DNA of 64,000 bases, taken from contig NC_021921.1 of the NCBI RefSeq assembly GCF_000470655.1, positions 1,798,001 to 1,862,000 on the forward strand, written 5' to 3'. Positions 8,824 to 17,934 of the stretch are shown piece after piece. The stretch is from Halorhabdus tiamatea SARL4B (GTDB taxonomy: Archaea; Halobacteriota; Halobacteria; Halobacteriales; Haloarculaceae). Within the stretch, counting starts at the first letter, position 1. Each line of letters starts with the position of its first letter. A program made the translations under genes and the position numbers. The notes beneath the pieces are model-generated. The model did no database searches. It had not been told where the DNA came from and was given only the letters and a program-made list of their open reading frames with translations.

Positions 8824-8920
8824 AACGAACTCTTCCGACGGTAAACGTCTCCGAGATAATGGATATCACCCAGCCTGGCGAGTGCGCCCGTATCCTTAAG
8901 ACAACTGTTGTTGGGATTAG

Positions 8921-9350
8921 ATGATAATTGCAAGAAACGAAGGGCACGTTCAGGGTGAATTAGCAGAATTCGCGGTTGCGGCGGATTTGGTTAAGCAAGG
9001 ATGTCGCGTCTCGTATACCCACGGAAAATACAAATACAGCCTCGTCGCGGACAGCGAAGATGACCTTCACAGAATGCAGGTCAAGAAGGCGATAGGGACG
9101 GCGACAAGCCGTGGAAGTACCGGCTGTTCACTGACCGGTACGAGGATGGCGATGTCGCCCTTTCGCCAGGTATGTGTTTGAAGAGGACGCTGTATTTTAC
9201 GTCCCTGATGAAGAAGTCGGATCGGAATTCCGAATCAACATTAGATCGAAGGACGAGATGAACGAGGCCAATGCTGAACGGGCCAAGCTGATAGATTACT
9301 ATACCCTTGACCGGGCGCTTTCTGCTCTTACCGATAGCGAAACCTCTTGA
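8921..9350 (+). pseudogene. Frameshifted PDDEXK_5-type (group I intron endonuclease-like) gene
   Basis: ATG 8921 opens EGHVQGELAEFAVAADLVKQ..YKYSLVADSEDDLHRMQVKKA, matching the N-terminal half of the small PDDEXK_5 endonuclease-like family (conserved Gly-Glu helix, Asp, QxK). Near 9090 the frame shifts to RDGDKPWKYRLFTDRYEDGD, then near 9165 to RYVFEEDAVFYVPDEE and on to a TGA at 9350. Two indels have thus inactivated an otherwise complete gene of about 140 codons. It is the third nuclease-fold gene in this cluster. Confidence 0.68.
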
Positions 9351-9453
9351 GACGAAGAGCCGATAAACGGAGGACCACCATCGATCATACTCATACTGAA
9401 TAGCACGGCGTACGTCACTGGAAATGAATCAGAGTTAATTGTGTGGTGTGTCT

Positions 9454-9490
9454 GTAGCTCCTGATCCACCATTTCACGGCCGTTTTCGCC
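9454..9490 (+). repeat. Imperfect direct repeat, right copy
   Basis: This is the partner of 6403-6436 (GTAGCTCCTGATCCACCAT, then CACGGCCGTT), about 3 kb away in the same orientation and just beyond the frameshifted nuclease gene. Confidence 0.45.
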
Positions 9491-10421
9491 AGCGCATCTA
9501 TGGCTAATGAGCCAGAGCGATCTGGAAGTTCTCCGAGCGGGCCCATACAGTGTGCCGCGAACGACAGTGAGCGGCCGCTGTATCATCCCCGAGGAATTGA
9601 AGGAGACGAGTCGCGCGCAGCGATAGCGAGCACGTCTCGGCGTGGTTCACAATCCGAGCGGGCCCATGCAACAGTGAGGCGTTCTGTGGCTGTTCAATAT
9701 TCCGGGTAGAACCACCTATCAACCCCAATATCGGCAAGAACGCATGTTCGGGGATAGGGGTTCGAAATCACCGACTGGACGGGCTGGTCGATTACGACAG
9801 TCTAGAACTGGCTCGACGGCCACGACATCGAGACGCGAGAGCAGAGTGAGTCCCACGACCTCGACGACGAATTGCTCGAATACATCGACTGGTTGTCGCC
9901 AAAGAAACGCGAGGACTTGCGGGCGATCGCGATCGAGAAGCGAGGGACTGAACAAGCGCGGTGACGCGGCGTCGAGCCTGCCACAGTAACAGACGCAAAC
10001 CCGAGCCGTCGACCGGCTCGAAACGATCGCTGAAGAGCAAGAGTAATCTCGCCGGACAGGGGGGAGGGAAGCCCGGCGAGCGGCAATTGATGGCATCGAT
10101 CGAGAGAGTCGATCGGGAAGGCCATCGGGGGCGACCACAGATAGCCATTCACGACGGATCGCGGGCGACGTATCCGTGGTCCGGACAGCAGTCGACCGTG
10201 ATCGCGACGTTCGTGGGACCGGCGAGGTGGCCGGCCCAGGTAAACTCTCTGGCGGACAGGTATGTAAATCCAGTGGATAGTTTCAAAACCGGAAGCCGAC
10301 GCCGCAATTTCAAGATCTGAAAATGCCGTCAGACGGGTTCTTAAGCAACGTGAAAACGGTAGTTCGGAGCCAAACAATCAATTATAGTTTTTATACTACT
10401 GGGTGGACGTGTCTGTGTCGC
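9491..10421. other. Gene-poor region with coding scraps and a pilin-like 20-mer
   Basis: No intact gene is supported across this 930-bp stretch. At 9804-9964 a plus-strand frame reads LDGHDIETREQSE..DDELLEYIDWLSPKKRE to a stop. It has the acidic composition of a real C-terminus but no start, so it is likely a fragment. At 10196-10215 there is an exact 20-bp match to the pilin sequence at 10516-10535. Immediately before the pilin ATG (10381-10395) an AT-rich ATTATAGTTTTTATA stretch is a plausible archaeal TATA element. Confidence 0.4.
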
Positions 10422-10826
10422 ATGAAATTGAAAACGTTCCTCTTCGACGAGGACCGAGGCGTATCGCCCGTAATCGGCGTCATCCTGATGGTCGCCATCA
10501 CGGTCATTCTCGCGGCCGTGATCGCGACGTTCGTGATGAACATGGGGCCGAGTGAGGAGCAGGCACCGACGTCGAGCTGGGACTTTGAATATAATAGTAC
10601 TCTGAACTTCGTCAACGTTACTCACGATGGTGGTCAAGATGCAGTGAAGTCCGAAATATCATTCAGTGAGTCCGTTGACACGGACTTCCCAGATGATACA
10701 ATTTCCGCAGGTGATAGAGCCATTATTGACGTTAGCTCCCTATCGTCGGGGGACACGCTTGAGGTCATCTGGAATTCCGATGAGGAAGACAAGTCAGATG
10801 TCCTCGCAACGTACGAGATCCCATGA
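10422..10826 (+). CDS. PilA-type type IV pilin (first of tandem pair)
   Basis: The 134-residue protein begins MKLKTFLFDEDRG, a class III signal peptide for the archaeal prepilin peptidase PibD, followed by the haloarchaeal pilin hydrophobic domain VSPVIGVILMVAITVILAAV. After cleavage this helix packs into the pilus core while the Ser/Asp-rich C-terminal domain is exposed. Haloarchaeal type IV pili mediate adhesion and biofilm formation. The end overlaps the second pilin gene by ATGA. The first 45 residues are nearly identical to those of the neighbour, whereas the exposed domains differ, pointing to a local duplication. Confidence 0.92.
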   Translation: MKLKTFLFDEDRGVSPVIGVILMVAITVILAAVIATFVMNMGPSEEQAPTSSWDFEYNSTLNFVNVTHDGGQDAVKSEISFSESVDTDFPDDTISAGDRAIIDVSSLSSGDTLEVIWNSDEEDKSDVLATYEIP

Positions 10827-11353
10827 ACCTGAAAAGCTACCTACTTGACGACGACCGAGGCGTATCGCCCGTGATCGGCGTGATCCTGATGGTCGCGATT
10901 ACCGTGATCCTCGCGGCCGTGATCGCGACATTCGTCATGAATATGGGGCCGAGTGAGGAACAGACTCCAACGGCGAGTTGGGACTTCGATGAGGGGACCA
11001 ACTCATTAACGATCAAACATGATGGTGGTAGTGCCGTTCAGGCCAACGAACTGAAGGTCGTCGCGAAATCCTCGTCTGGTGGGAGTGAAGAAGTGTACTT
11101 CGATGATGCTAGTGGTGTGACTGGTTCCTGGTTATCGTCCACTAGTGAATACGGTAGTAGTGACCAAATCGAAGCGGCCGACACATACACCATTGTTGAT
11201 AGTAGTGGATCGCTCTCCGGCAATGGGGCTAAAATGAGTACGTCTAGTACCGGAGGAGACCCAGGTCAATTTTCAGATATTGAGGAAGTGCAAATCGTCT
11301 GGGAATCCGCCGAAGAGGACAAATCGGATGTCCTCGCAACCTGGGAAGCCTGA
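10823..11353 (+). CDS. PilA-type type IV pilin (second of tandem pair)
   Basis: The 176-residue pilin has the same N-terminus as its neighbour (LLDDDRGVSPVIGVILMVAI), then MNMGPSEEQTPTASWDF and a longer Ser/Gly/Asp-rich exposed domain. The last residues of both proteins are also similar (SDEEDKSDVLAT / SAEEDKSDVLAT), so variation is confined to the middle, as expected for surface-exposed pilin. ATGA coupling to 10422-10826 and a T-rich terminator at 11381 define a two-gene operon. Confidence 0.92.
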   Translation: MNLKSYLLDDDRGVSPVIGVILMVAITVILAAVIATFVMNMGPSEEQTPTASWDFDEGTNSLTIKHDGGSAVQANELKVVAKSSSGGSEEVYFDDASGVTGSWLSSTSEYGSSDQIEAADTYTIVDSSGSLSGNGAKMSTSSTGGDPGQFSDIEEVQIVWESAEEDKSDVLATWEA

Positions 11354-11370
11354 CGTAGCGCCGTAGAAGT

Positions 11371-11390
11371 TCTCTTCTCGCTTTTTTCTC
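11371..11390 (+). terminator. T-rich terminator after pilins
   Basis: TCTCTTCTCGCTTTTTTCTC lies 18 bp after the second pilin stop. Archaeal termination commonly occurs at such oligo-T tracts without a required hairpin. The 390 bp from 11391 to the TrmB-like gene hold no intact gene. A plus-strand frame around 11590-11760 (IDAEEIGQIDEIVEDILKRP) looks like decayed coding sequence. Confidence 0.5.
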
Positions 11391-11781
11391 ACACGCCCGC
11401 GACACGTTGGTAGCCCGTGCCACGCGTCCGGGCCTCGCAGACGCTTGTCGGCAGGCGACGGCATTACTCTCAGTCGCTTCCTTCCAGACGATCGAGACCG
11501 CTGTCAGTGATGAAATCATAGGAGTTGGTTGACGACGGATTGCTTTCGCTCGGTTTGATTACACTGTCACGTCGTTTGCCGTATCGACGCGGAAGAGATC
11601 GGCCAAATCGACGAGATCGTTGAGGATATTCTGAAGCGTCCGATACGAGAACGTCACCCGGTACTGGCGGTTGAGTATCACCGGAAGAACGCAATTGACA
11701 ATCAAGAGTGTATTCAAACAGTTCTAACACTCTTAACCCAGGGAACGAGTCCTGAAGTAGCCGGGAGGAACGATTCGAAGC

Positions 11782-12624
11782 TTACGACGTCGCTTCCGCG
11801 CGCTGTCCGCCGCGCTGGATCGCGTCGGCGAGTAGCGGGCGCATCATCCCAACGAGCGGCGCGGTGTCGCCGTCGGTCCAGACCGCCCGGTGCTTGCGGA
11901 CGCCGGGCAGCGACGTCTGGATGTCGGCACTGACGAGCAACTGTGCGCCGTCGACCATCAGGATCGCGCTGACGGCACCGGGCTGGATCGGGTGAGAGTC
12001 CCACCACGTCCAGGTTTCCTGGACGCGGGCCTCGGGCAGCGCCGTGCGAAGCCGCTCGCGAACGGACTCGGCCGGCGACCCGATCACGATGTCGACGCCG
12101 CGATCGCTGGCTGCCCGCAACGCCGTGAGCAATTCGTCGGTCAGCAACTCCTCGACGGCGATCGCGAGCAGCACCTCGTCGGTCGCGTCGTCGAGCAGCC
12201 CCTCCATGCGCTCGCTGACTTCCGCGTCGCCCTCCATGACCCAGACGTCGCCGTCTTCGTCCCCCTCCGACGCCGGCGACTGGAGCCGGGGGAGCAGCGT
12301 GCCGATCCGATCGAGTACCGTCGACAGCTGCCGGTCGAGCATCGACACCGCTTCGTCGGGGTCGACCGCGCGGAACTCCCGTGGAGAGCCCTGCTGGACG
12401 TCGACCAGCCCCCGCTCTTTGAGTCCGTCCATGCAGTCATAGACGCGAGCACGCGGGACGTCCGCGACCTCGCTGACCTCCTTTGCCGTCCCCTGGCGGA
12501 TGCGCTCCAACCCCACGAAACACCGGGCCTCGTACTCGGTGAAGTCCAACGTCTCGAACAACTCGACGACCTCCTCGACGACTGATCGGTCCTCCGCGGC
12601 CGAACCGGATGATTCCCCTGTCAT
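11782..12624 (-). CDS. TrmB-family transcriptional regulator
   Basis: The 280-residue regulator has an N-terminal winged helix (about residues 25-95, DFTEYEARCFVGLERI..GTAKEVSEVADVPRARVYD..LKERGLVDV) with the TrmB signature Pro-Arg-Ala/Val-x-Val-Tyr-Asp. A C-terminal ligand-type domain (about 130-270) of PLD-like fold follows, as in relatives that sense sugars or other small molecules. ATG 12624 is preferred; an upstream GTG would add ten residues. It stands alone between the pilins and TFB, so its regulon cannot be inferred from context. Confidence 0.85.
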   Translation of the reverse strand: MTGESSGSAAEDRSVVEEVVELFETLDFTEYEARCFVGLERIRQGTAKEVSEVADVPRARVYDCMDGLKERGLVDVQQGSPREFRAVDPDEAVSMLDRQLSTVLDRIGTLLPRLQSPASEGDEDGDVWVMEGDAEVSERMEGLLDDATDEVLLAIAVEELLTDELLTALRAASDRGVDIVIGSPAESVRERLRTALPEARVQETWTWWDSHPIQPGAVSAILMVDGAQLLVSADIQTSLPGVRKHRAVWTDGDTAPLVGMMRPLLADAIQRGGQRAEATS

Positions 12625-12892
12625 TGTCGTGTTGACGCCCCGCCGGTTACCCACTGTTCGGGCTACGGCAGAATAATCCTTTGGACGTTTCTACGCGTAT
12701 CGTAACACACGAGCCGACTCTGACAGGCCGGAGATCGGGAGAATGCGGTGTAAGCAGCCAACAATGCGGATGCCCTCGAACATAGTACGATCGAAGTAAT
12801 CACTCTGTTTCTACCAAAGTAAAAAATAGACGTAACACCTAAATGTCCCCGTCGGTTACGAGAGGATACGCGAGACAGGCGGCAGACCCATC

Positions 12893-13897
12893 ATGTCAGG
12901 AACGAATTCGGTACGGACGATAGCCGAGCACCGGACGAGCGAGCGGAGCACCGACACGAAGCAATCCGGTCGCGTCGAGACCTGTCCGGAGTGTGGCGGG
13001 ACAGTCACGACCGACGACGGGCACGGCGAGCGCGTCTGTGAGCAGTGTGGCGTCGTCCTCGAGAGCGATGCAATCGACCACGGCCCGGAGTGGCGCGCGT
13101 TCACGCCGTCCGAGAAAGACGAGCGCAGCCGGGTCGGCTCGCCGACGACGAAACTCCTCCACGACGAGGGGCTCTCGACGAGCATCGGCTGGTCGGACAA
13201 GGACGCAAGCGGCCGGACGCTCTCGCCGTCCCAGCGCGAGAAGATGAGTCGCCTCCGGGTCTGGGACGAGCGCTTTCGGGCGACGGACTCGCGGGATCGA
13301 AACCTCAAGCAGGCCCTCGGTGAGATCGACCGCATGGCATCGGCGCTGGGCCTGCCCGAGAACGTCCGGGAGACCGCGAGCGTGATCTACCGGCGCGCAC
13401 TCGACGAGGACCTGCTTCCGGGCCGATCCATCGAGGGGATGGCGACGGCGTCGCTGTACGCCGCCGCTCGACAGGCGGGGACGCCCCGGAGTCTCGACGA
13501 ATTCGAGCCGATCAGTCGCGTCCGCCGCCAGAAGTACGCCCGCGCCTACCGGTATCTCGCCCGCCAGCTCGAACTCGGCATCGCGCCGGCGGATCCCGCG
13601 GAGTACCTCCCACGGTTCGTCTCCGAGCTCGAACTGAGCGACGACCTCGAACGCAAGGCCCGGGAACTACTCTCTGCCGTCAAGAAGACAGGCCAACACA
13701 GCGGAAAGAACCCGACCGGCCTCGCCGCCGGCGCAATCTACGCCGCCGGCCTGCTGACCGGCGATCGCATCACCCAGCAGGAGGTCGCCGAGACGGCCGA
13801 CGTCAGCGAAGTCACGATCCGGGACCGGTACTCCGAGCTGCTCGAAACCCTCGAGGGCGATCAGATCGACGCCCGCAGCGAGCGCGGCGGGAACTAA
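12893..13897 (+). CDS. tfb: Transcription initiation factor TFB
   Basis: This 334-residue TFIIB homologue recruits RNA polymerase to TBP-bound promoters. Residues 31-52 form the zinc ribbon (CPEC...CEQC); about 60-110 hold the B-finger/reader region (GPEWRAFTPSE, KMSRLRVWDERFR). Two cyclin folds follow (about 125-215 and 225-320; TASLYAAARQAG, GAIYAAGLLTG), with a helix-turn-helix in the second (EVAETADVSEVTIRDRY) that contacts BRE. Length and domains are complete. Haloarchaea carry several TFBs with different regulons; which one this is cannot be told here. Confidence 0.95.
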   Translation: MSGTNSVRTIAEHRTSERSTDTKQSGRVETCPECGGTVTTDDGHGERVCEQCGVVLESDAIDHGPEWRAFTPSEKDERSRVGSPTTKLLHDEGLSTSIGWSDKDASGRTLSPSQREKMSRLRVWDERFRATDSRDRNLKQALGEIDRMASALGLPENVRETASVIYRRALDEDLLPGRSIEGMATASLYAAARQAGTPRSLDEFEPISRVRRQKYARAYRYLARQLELGIAPADPAEYLPRFVSELELSDDLERKARELLSAVKKTGQHSGKNPTGLAAGAIYAAGLLTGDRITQQEVAETADVSEVTIRDRYSELLETLEGDQIDARSERGGN

Positions 13898-13914
13898 CGG
13901 GGCGCTGACTATTT

Positions 13915-13946
13915 CGACAGCCAGGCCCGACACGGCTTGGCTGTCG
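13915..13946 (+). other. 9-bp perfect inverted repeat after tfb
   Basis: CGACAGCCA (13915-13923) and TGGCTGTCG (13938-13946) can form a stem with a 14-nt loop, 17 bp after the tfb stop. It may end or stabilise the tfb mRNA, or serve as an operator for the gene starting at 14002. Confidence 0.45.
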
Positions 13947-14001
13947 ACACGCCGGAGGCGTATCGACGAAATCAAACGTCCGAACCGGCTACCACGCAGT
14001 G

Positions 14002-15234
14002 ATGGATGTCCAGTTTCTCGGCGGGGCCGGCGAGGTCGGCCGGAGCGCGATCCTCGTCAACGACTCGCTCCTGCTGGATTACGGGATGCAGACGGGGACA
14101 CCCCCGCAGTTTCCGGTGGGTTCCGTCGAGCCCGAGGCTGTCGTCGCCTCCCACGGCCACCTCGATCACGTCGGCTCGATCCCGTCGCTGCTCTCGGGCG
14201 ACCGACGCCCGCCGATCCACTGGACGCCGCCGACCCGGGAACTCGCGCTGACGCTCGCCCGGGACACGCTGAAACTCCACGGCGGCACCTACGACTGTCC
14301 GTTCACCGCGGTCGACGTCAGGCGCGTCACCCAAGTGTCGGAGACGCACGGCTACCGCGAGCCCTTCGAGGCGGCCGGCCACGAGGTCACCTTCTTCAAC
14401 GCCGGCCACATCCCCGGCAGCGCCCACGTCCTCGTCGACGACGGCGAGACCCGCTTGCTGTACACCGGCGACTTTCACACCGACAACCAACGGCTGGTCG
14501 CAGGAACCACGGCTCGTCCGGACGCCGACGTGGTCCTCACTGAGAGCACCTATTCGGACGTCTCCCACGAGGACCGGGCGACCATCGAGGAGCGCTTCAC
14601 CGAGAGCGTGAAGACGACGCTGTGGGAGGGCGGGACGGTCGTGATCCCCGCCTTCGCGATCGGCCGGACCCAGGAGATGCTCATGATTTGTGAAGCCCAC
14701 GACATCCCCTGCTACGTCGACGGGATGGGGAAAGAAGTGACGAAAATGCTCCGCCGACATCCCGACTTCGTCCGCGATCCCGACGCCCTCCAGCGGGCGA
14801 AATCACACGCCCGGTTCGTCGACGGTCGCGACGGCCAGCGGAAACGCATCGCGGCACAGAACACGGCGATCGTCACCACCAGCGGGATGCTCAGCGGTGG
14901 CCCCGCGATGTCGTACATTCCCGAGATCCGGGATCGACCGGTCAACAAGATCGCGCTCACGGGCTATCAAGTCGAGGGGACGCCCGGCCGGGAACTGCTG
15001 GAGACGGGCAGCGCCGAGATCGACGGCCAGCGCATGCCCGTCGCCGCGAGGGTCGAGTCCTACGACTTCTCTGCCCACGCCGACCGGGACGGTCTTCGCT
15101 CGTTCCTGGATGCCTACCGCGAGACGCAACTCCTCGTCAACCACGGCGACCGGTGTGAGCAGTTCGCCGCCGAACTCGCCGAAGACGGCTACGACGCGAC
15201 GGCCCCCGCGATCGGCGAGACACTCACCGTCTGA
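14002..15234 (+). CDS. CPSF-like metallo-beta-lactamase/beta-CASP ribonuclease
   Basis: The 410-residue protein belongs to the archaeal CPSF2-like family of RNA nucleases. The metallo-beta-lactamase motif 2 SHGHLDHVG (His51, His53, Asp55, His56) supplies the two-metal site. Further ligands are in FFNAGHIPGSAH and YTGDFHTDN, and beta-CASP motifs occur in DVVLTESTY, TSGMLSGGP and YDFSAHAD. There is no N-terminal KH region, so this is the short type rather than aCPSF1. It probably cuts or trims RNA 3' or 5' ends. ATG 14002 is preferred to the GTG one codon upstream. It converges on the PolB2 operon with 2 bp between stops. Confidence 0.9.
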   Translation: MDVQFLGGAGEVGRSAILVNDSLLLDYGMQTGTPPQFPVGSVEPEAVVASHGHLDHVGSIPSLLSGDRRPPIHWTPPTRELALTLARDTLKLHGGTYDCPFTAVDVRRVTQVSETHGYREPFEAAGHEVTFFNAGHIPGSAHVLVDDGETRLLYTGDFHTDNQRLVAGTTARPDADVVLTESTYSDVSHEDRATIEERFTESVKTTLWEGGTVVIPAFAIGRTQEMLMICEAHDIPCYVDGMGKEVTKMLRRHPDFVRDPDALQRAKSHARFVDGRDGQRKRIAAQNTAIVTTSGMLSGGPAMSYIPEIRDRPVNKIALTGYQVEGTPGRELLETGSAEIDGQRMPVAARVESYDFSAHADRDGLRSFLDAYRETQLLVNHGDRCEQFAAELAEDGYDATAPAIGETLTV

Positions 15235-15236
15235 GA

Positions 15237-17546
15237 TCAGTGGCCGGATTCCCGGGAGACGGACGAGTCGGTTTGGTGACCGCGATCGACCACATCGAAC
15301 GCCGACAGCGTCGCGTCCCGCTCGCCGGCGAGTGCGTCCCGGACGTCCGCGTCCGTCCAGCCCAGCGGGCCGAGGACGCCGGTCGCAGCCCTGATCGCCG
15401 CCTCGCGGTAGTACCCCGCGTCGTAGTCGCTCCCGTTGTCAATCTCCGGCGCGAGTCGTACCCGGCCCATCCCGTCGCGGTCGTCGTCGCGAACGACATA
15501 GACGACATCCTCGCCCGGCGCGTAGTCGAGCCCGATCGAATCCGCCCGCTCCAGCGCGGCGACGGTGCGGGTCCGGTGCGTGTAAGCGTCGACATCCTTC
15601 GAAGCGCGATTCCGGACGAGCAGGTCCGTCGTCGGGACATCGCCGGCCGCCAGAACCGCGAGGTGGGCTGCGAGCGTGTCGATCACCGCGCCAGCCTCAC
15701 GCGTCTCGTCGAACGTCTCGACGAGCGAGCGCTGGAGCCCCGCGACCCACGCCGGCGTCGAGCGCTGCCGGCAGGCGAGGCCGCGCACTTTGTAGGGGTC
15801 GTCCTCGCCAGCGTTGCGCCGCCGGCCGACGTACTTCGTCAGCGCCCCGCCCTCGCCGTCGCGCCGGGGACAGAACGCCACCCACTCGAAGGCCCCCTCG
15901 TGCTCTAGGGCGATCCCGACGTCGTCGGTGATTTCCGCGGCAATAGCGTCGAGTGGTTCCTGGGTCGCCCCCTCGCGGGCCGTCACCCAGATCGAGTCGA
16001 CGATGCCGTGAAGGACGCGCCAGCCGCCGGCTTCCAGGCGCTCTTTCGCCGTGAGGAGGACGTCACGGGCGTGGGCGTTGATCGCCTCGTGGACCTCGAT
16101 CCGGCCGAACTTCGCGTTGCTGAACCCCTGGTAGCCGAAACACGAGACCAGAATCCACTTCAGGGCGTCTACCTGCCCCTGGATGGCACGTCGCTCGGCG
16201 GCCGAGAGGTCGTCCTCGGCCAGCCGGCGTTTCATCTCCGCCCGGTCGTCGACGATCGGCTGGAGGACGTCCGGAAGATAGCCCTCGCGATCACAGACGG
16301 AATAGCCCAGCTCGGGCACGTCCTCGCCGTCGTGACACGAGCACCGGACCGTCTCTGGCGAGAGGTTGTGCTCGCAGATGACGTTGGGGTACATCGACGC
16401 GAAGTCGAGTTCGTGGACGGCGTCGTGGACACCGACCGCCGGCGAGAGCGTCGTCCCACCCCGATCGGCGTCGTGGAGCGTCCGGGCGGTCTTGAAGCGC
16501 TCCGGTCGCCAGGCCCGCCACTGGACGAGGACGTCCCGCTCGCGGACGGCCCGGATCTGGATCGCCGTGAGGACGTTGCCGATCGACGCCCAGGACAATT
16601 CCTGGAGGGGCTTGCCCGATCGGGCAACGAGATCGAGTGCCCCCGCGAGGTTCGTCTCGCCGAGGAAGAACGTGTTCGAGCGGTCGATCACGACCCGGCC
16701 GGGGACGTTGTACCGCGCCGGGGAGTGCATCCGTCGCCCGTAGGACTCGAACGTCGACGCCCCCGCGAGTCGCTGGACGGCCGGGATTTCGTCCCGCGAT
16801 TCACCGCTCGGGACGCGCTGGAGGCCGAGATCGATCCCGTACTCGGTGGCCGTCTCGTCGAGCAGGGGAAGGATATCGGCCCGTTCGACCCAGAGCACGT
16901 CCGGATCGTCGGCGGCCAGCCGCCGTCGAAGGGTCCCGAGCACCGCTTCGACGGTGTCGCCGGCCGGTCGCATCGCCGCCGAATCGGGCGAAGTGGTGGC
17001 CGTCGAAGCTGTCGGGGCCGTCGTTCGCGCGCCGATCGCCAGTGCGGTGAGATCGCCCGCAGCCGCCGCCGTCCGGGGCAGATCCAGCCGGAGCACGCGC
17101 GGGGGCCGCCCAGGCGTCGGGTCGATCCCGGTTTCCAGACAGTACCGGAACTCCGGCGAGAAATCCACGTCGAACGCCCGGTAGGGAACCCGACCGGGCG
17201 GGCCGCGATCCTCGACGAAGCGGGCGACTTCCCGGACCGCACCGACGCGATCGACGGCGATCCGGAGGACGGGCTGGTCGGCGAAGCGAAACCCCGGTGA
17301 CTTCCACTCGAAGCGGAGGTCTGCAACCGCCGGGTGCATGTCGAGATCCGCCTGGAGATCCGTCAGATCGGCGATACAGGCCTCGGGGTCGAGGTCGCGG
17401 TCGGTCATCCCACGCGCCGCGACCGCGTACACCGTCGGGCGATACGCGGCCGCGCGCGATGTCGACCAGGACGGCTGCTCGACGGTGCCGTCGAGCGACC
17501 ACACGAGCGGGTCGCCGTCGCCGAGGAAGTCGATCGTGAAGACCAT
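15237..17546 (-). CDS. polB2: Family-B DNA polymerase, PolB2-like
   Basis: The 769-residue family-B polymerase is diverged from replicative PolB. Motif A is DFASMYP (381-387, usual DxxSLYP) and motif B region is LKWILVSCFGYQGF (462-475). Motif C is HGIVDS (513-518) where active enzymes have YGDTDS, so the second Asp remains but the first is Ile. The expected exonuclease I motif (DIE) is LDLP near residue 153, so proofreading is probably lost. It is the last gene of a three-gene minus-strand operon, 11 bp after a coiled-coil gene and downstream of a P-loop-less RecA-like protein. A translesion or structural role fits better than genome replication. Confidence 0.88.
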   Translation of the reverse strand: MVFTIDFLGDGDPLVWSLDGTVEQPSWSTSRAAAYRPTVYAVAARGMTDRDLDPEACIADLTDLQADLDMHPAVADLRFEWKSPGFRFADQPVLRIAVDRVGAVREVARFVEDRGPPGRVPYRAFDVDFSPEFRYCLETGIDPTPGRPPRVLRLDLPRTAAAAGDLTALAIGARTTAPTASTATTSPDSAAMRPAGDTVEAVLGTLRRRLAADDPDVLWVERADILPLLDETATEYGIDLGLQRVPSGESRDEIPAVQRLAGASTFESYGRRMHSPARYNVPGRVVIDRSNTFFLGETNLAGALDLVARSGKPLQELSWASIGNVLTAIQIRAVRERDVLVQWRAWRPERFKTARTLHDADRGGTTLSPAVGVHDAVHELDFASMYPNVICEHNLSPETVRCSCHDGEDVPELGYSVCDREGYLPDVLQPIVDDRAEMKRRLAEDDLSAAERRAIQGQVDALKWILVSCFGYQGFSNAKFGRIEVHEAINAHARDVLLTAKERLEAGGWRVLHGIVDSIWVTAREGATQEPLDAIAAEITDDVGIALEHEGAFEWVAFCPRRDGEGGALTKYVGRRRNAGEDDPYKVRGLACRQRSTPAWVAGLQRSLVETFDETREAGAVIDTLAAHLAVLAAGDVPTTDLLVRNRASKDVDAYTHRTRTVAALERADSIGLDYAPGEDVVYVVRDDDRDGMGRVRLAPEIDNGSDYDAGYYREAAIRAATGVLGPLGWTDADVRDALAGERDATLSAFDVVDRGHQTDSSVSRESGH

Positions 17547-17557
17547 CGCCCGAAACC

Positions 17558-17929
17558 TCACCCTGTTCTTTCGTGTGGAGATGTCTCATTCTCCGCCGAG
17601 ATTTCGTCGTATTGGTGCCCGAGATCGTCGATCTGTGCTTCGAGGGCGTCAGTTCGATTCGCCTGCTCGCCGATCTCCCCTTCGAGTTCGTCGAGTCGCG
17701 CTTCGAGTTCGTCGAGCCGCCGTTCCTGGGCGAGCCCGATCGCGAGCAGGACCGGCACGATCGGGGAGTGGTGGTTCAAATTGCCCGCCGCGTCGGCATG
17801 CGTCCGAGCGTGTCCGAGGAGGCGATCGAAGCGCTGCTGGTCCTCGTAGCGTAGCGCCCGCCGAAAAGGGGTCCAGCGGTCCTCGACCGACCGGAGCACG
17901 TCCCGGAACGTGGGATTGGTCCGTCCCAT
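17558..17929 (-). CDS. Coiled-coil protein of the PolB2 operon
   Basis: The 123-residue acidic protein has an N-terminal helical segment (FRDVLRSVEDRWTPFRRALR) and a hydrophobic patch SPIVPVLLAIGLAQE. A strong heptad coiled coil follows from about residue 70 to 115 (RRLDELEARLDELEGEIGEQ). It starts 5 bp after the stop of the RecA-like gene and ends 11 bp before the polymerase start, so the three are almost certainly co-transcribed. It has no catalytic motif. I infer an adaptor that joins the RecA-like and polymerase subunits. The start is ATG 17929; longer in-frame versions run into the upstream gene. Confidence 0.78.
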   Translation of the reverse strand: MGRTNPTFRDVLRSVEDRWTPFRRALRYEDQQRFDRLLGHARTHADAAGNLNHHSPIVPVLLAIGLAQERRLDELEARLDELEGEIGEQANRTDALEAQIDDLGHQYDEISAENETSPHERTG

Positions 17930-17934
17930 CGCGA

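Noticed and set aside
9719-10377. Several overlapping minus-strand frames of 118-191 codons
   Set aside because: They are rich in Arg and Ser, lack motifs and overlap one another; the region is better read as decayed sequence.
13915-13946. The inverted repeat after tfb as a riboswitch or tRNA-like structure
   Set aside because: Only one simple stem is visible; it does not fold into a cloverleaf or known riboswitch, so it is listed as an inverted repeat only.
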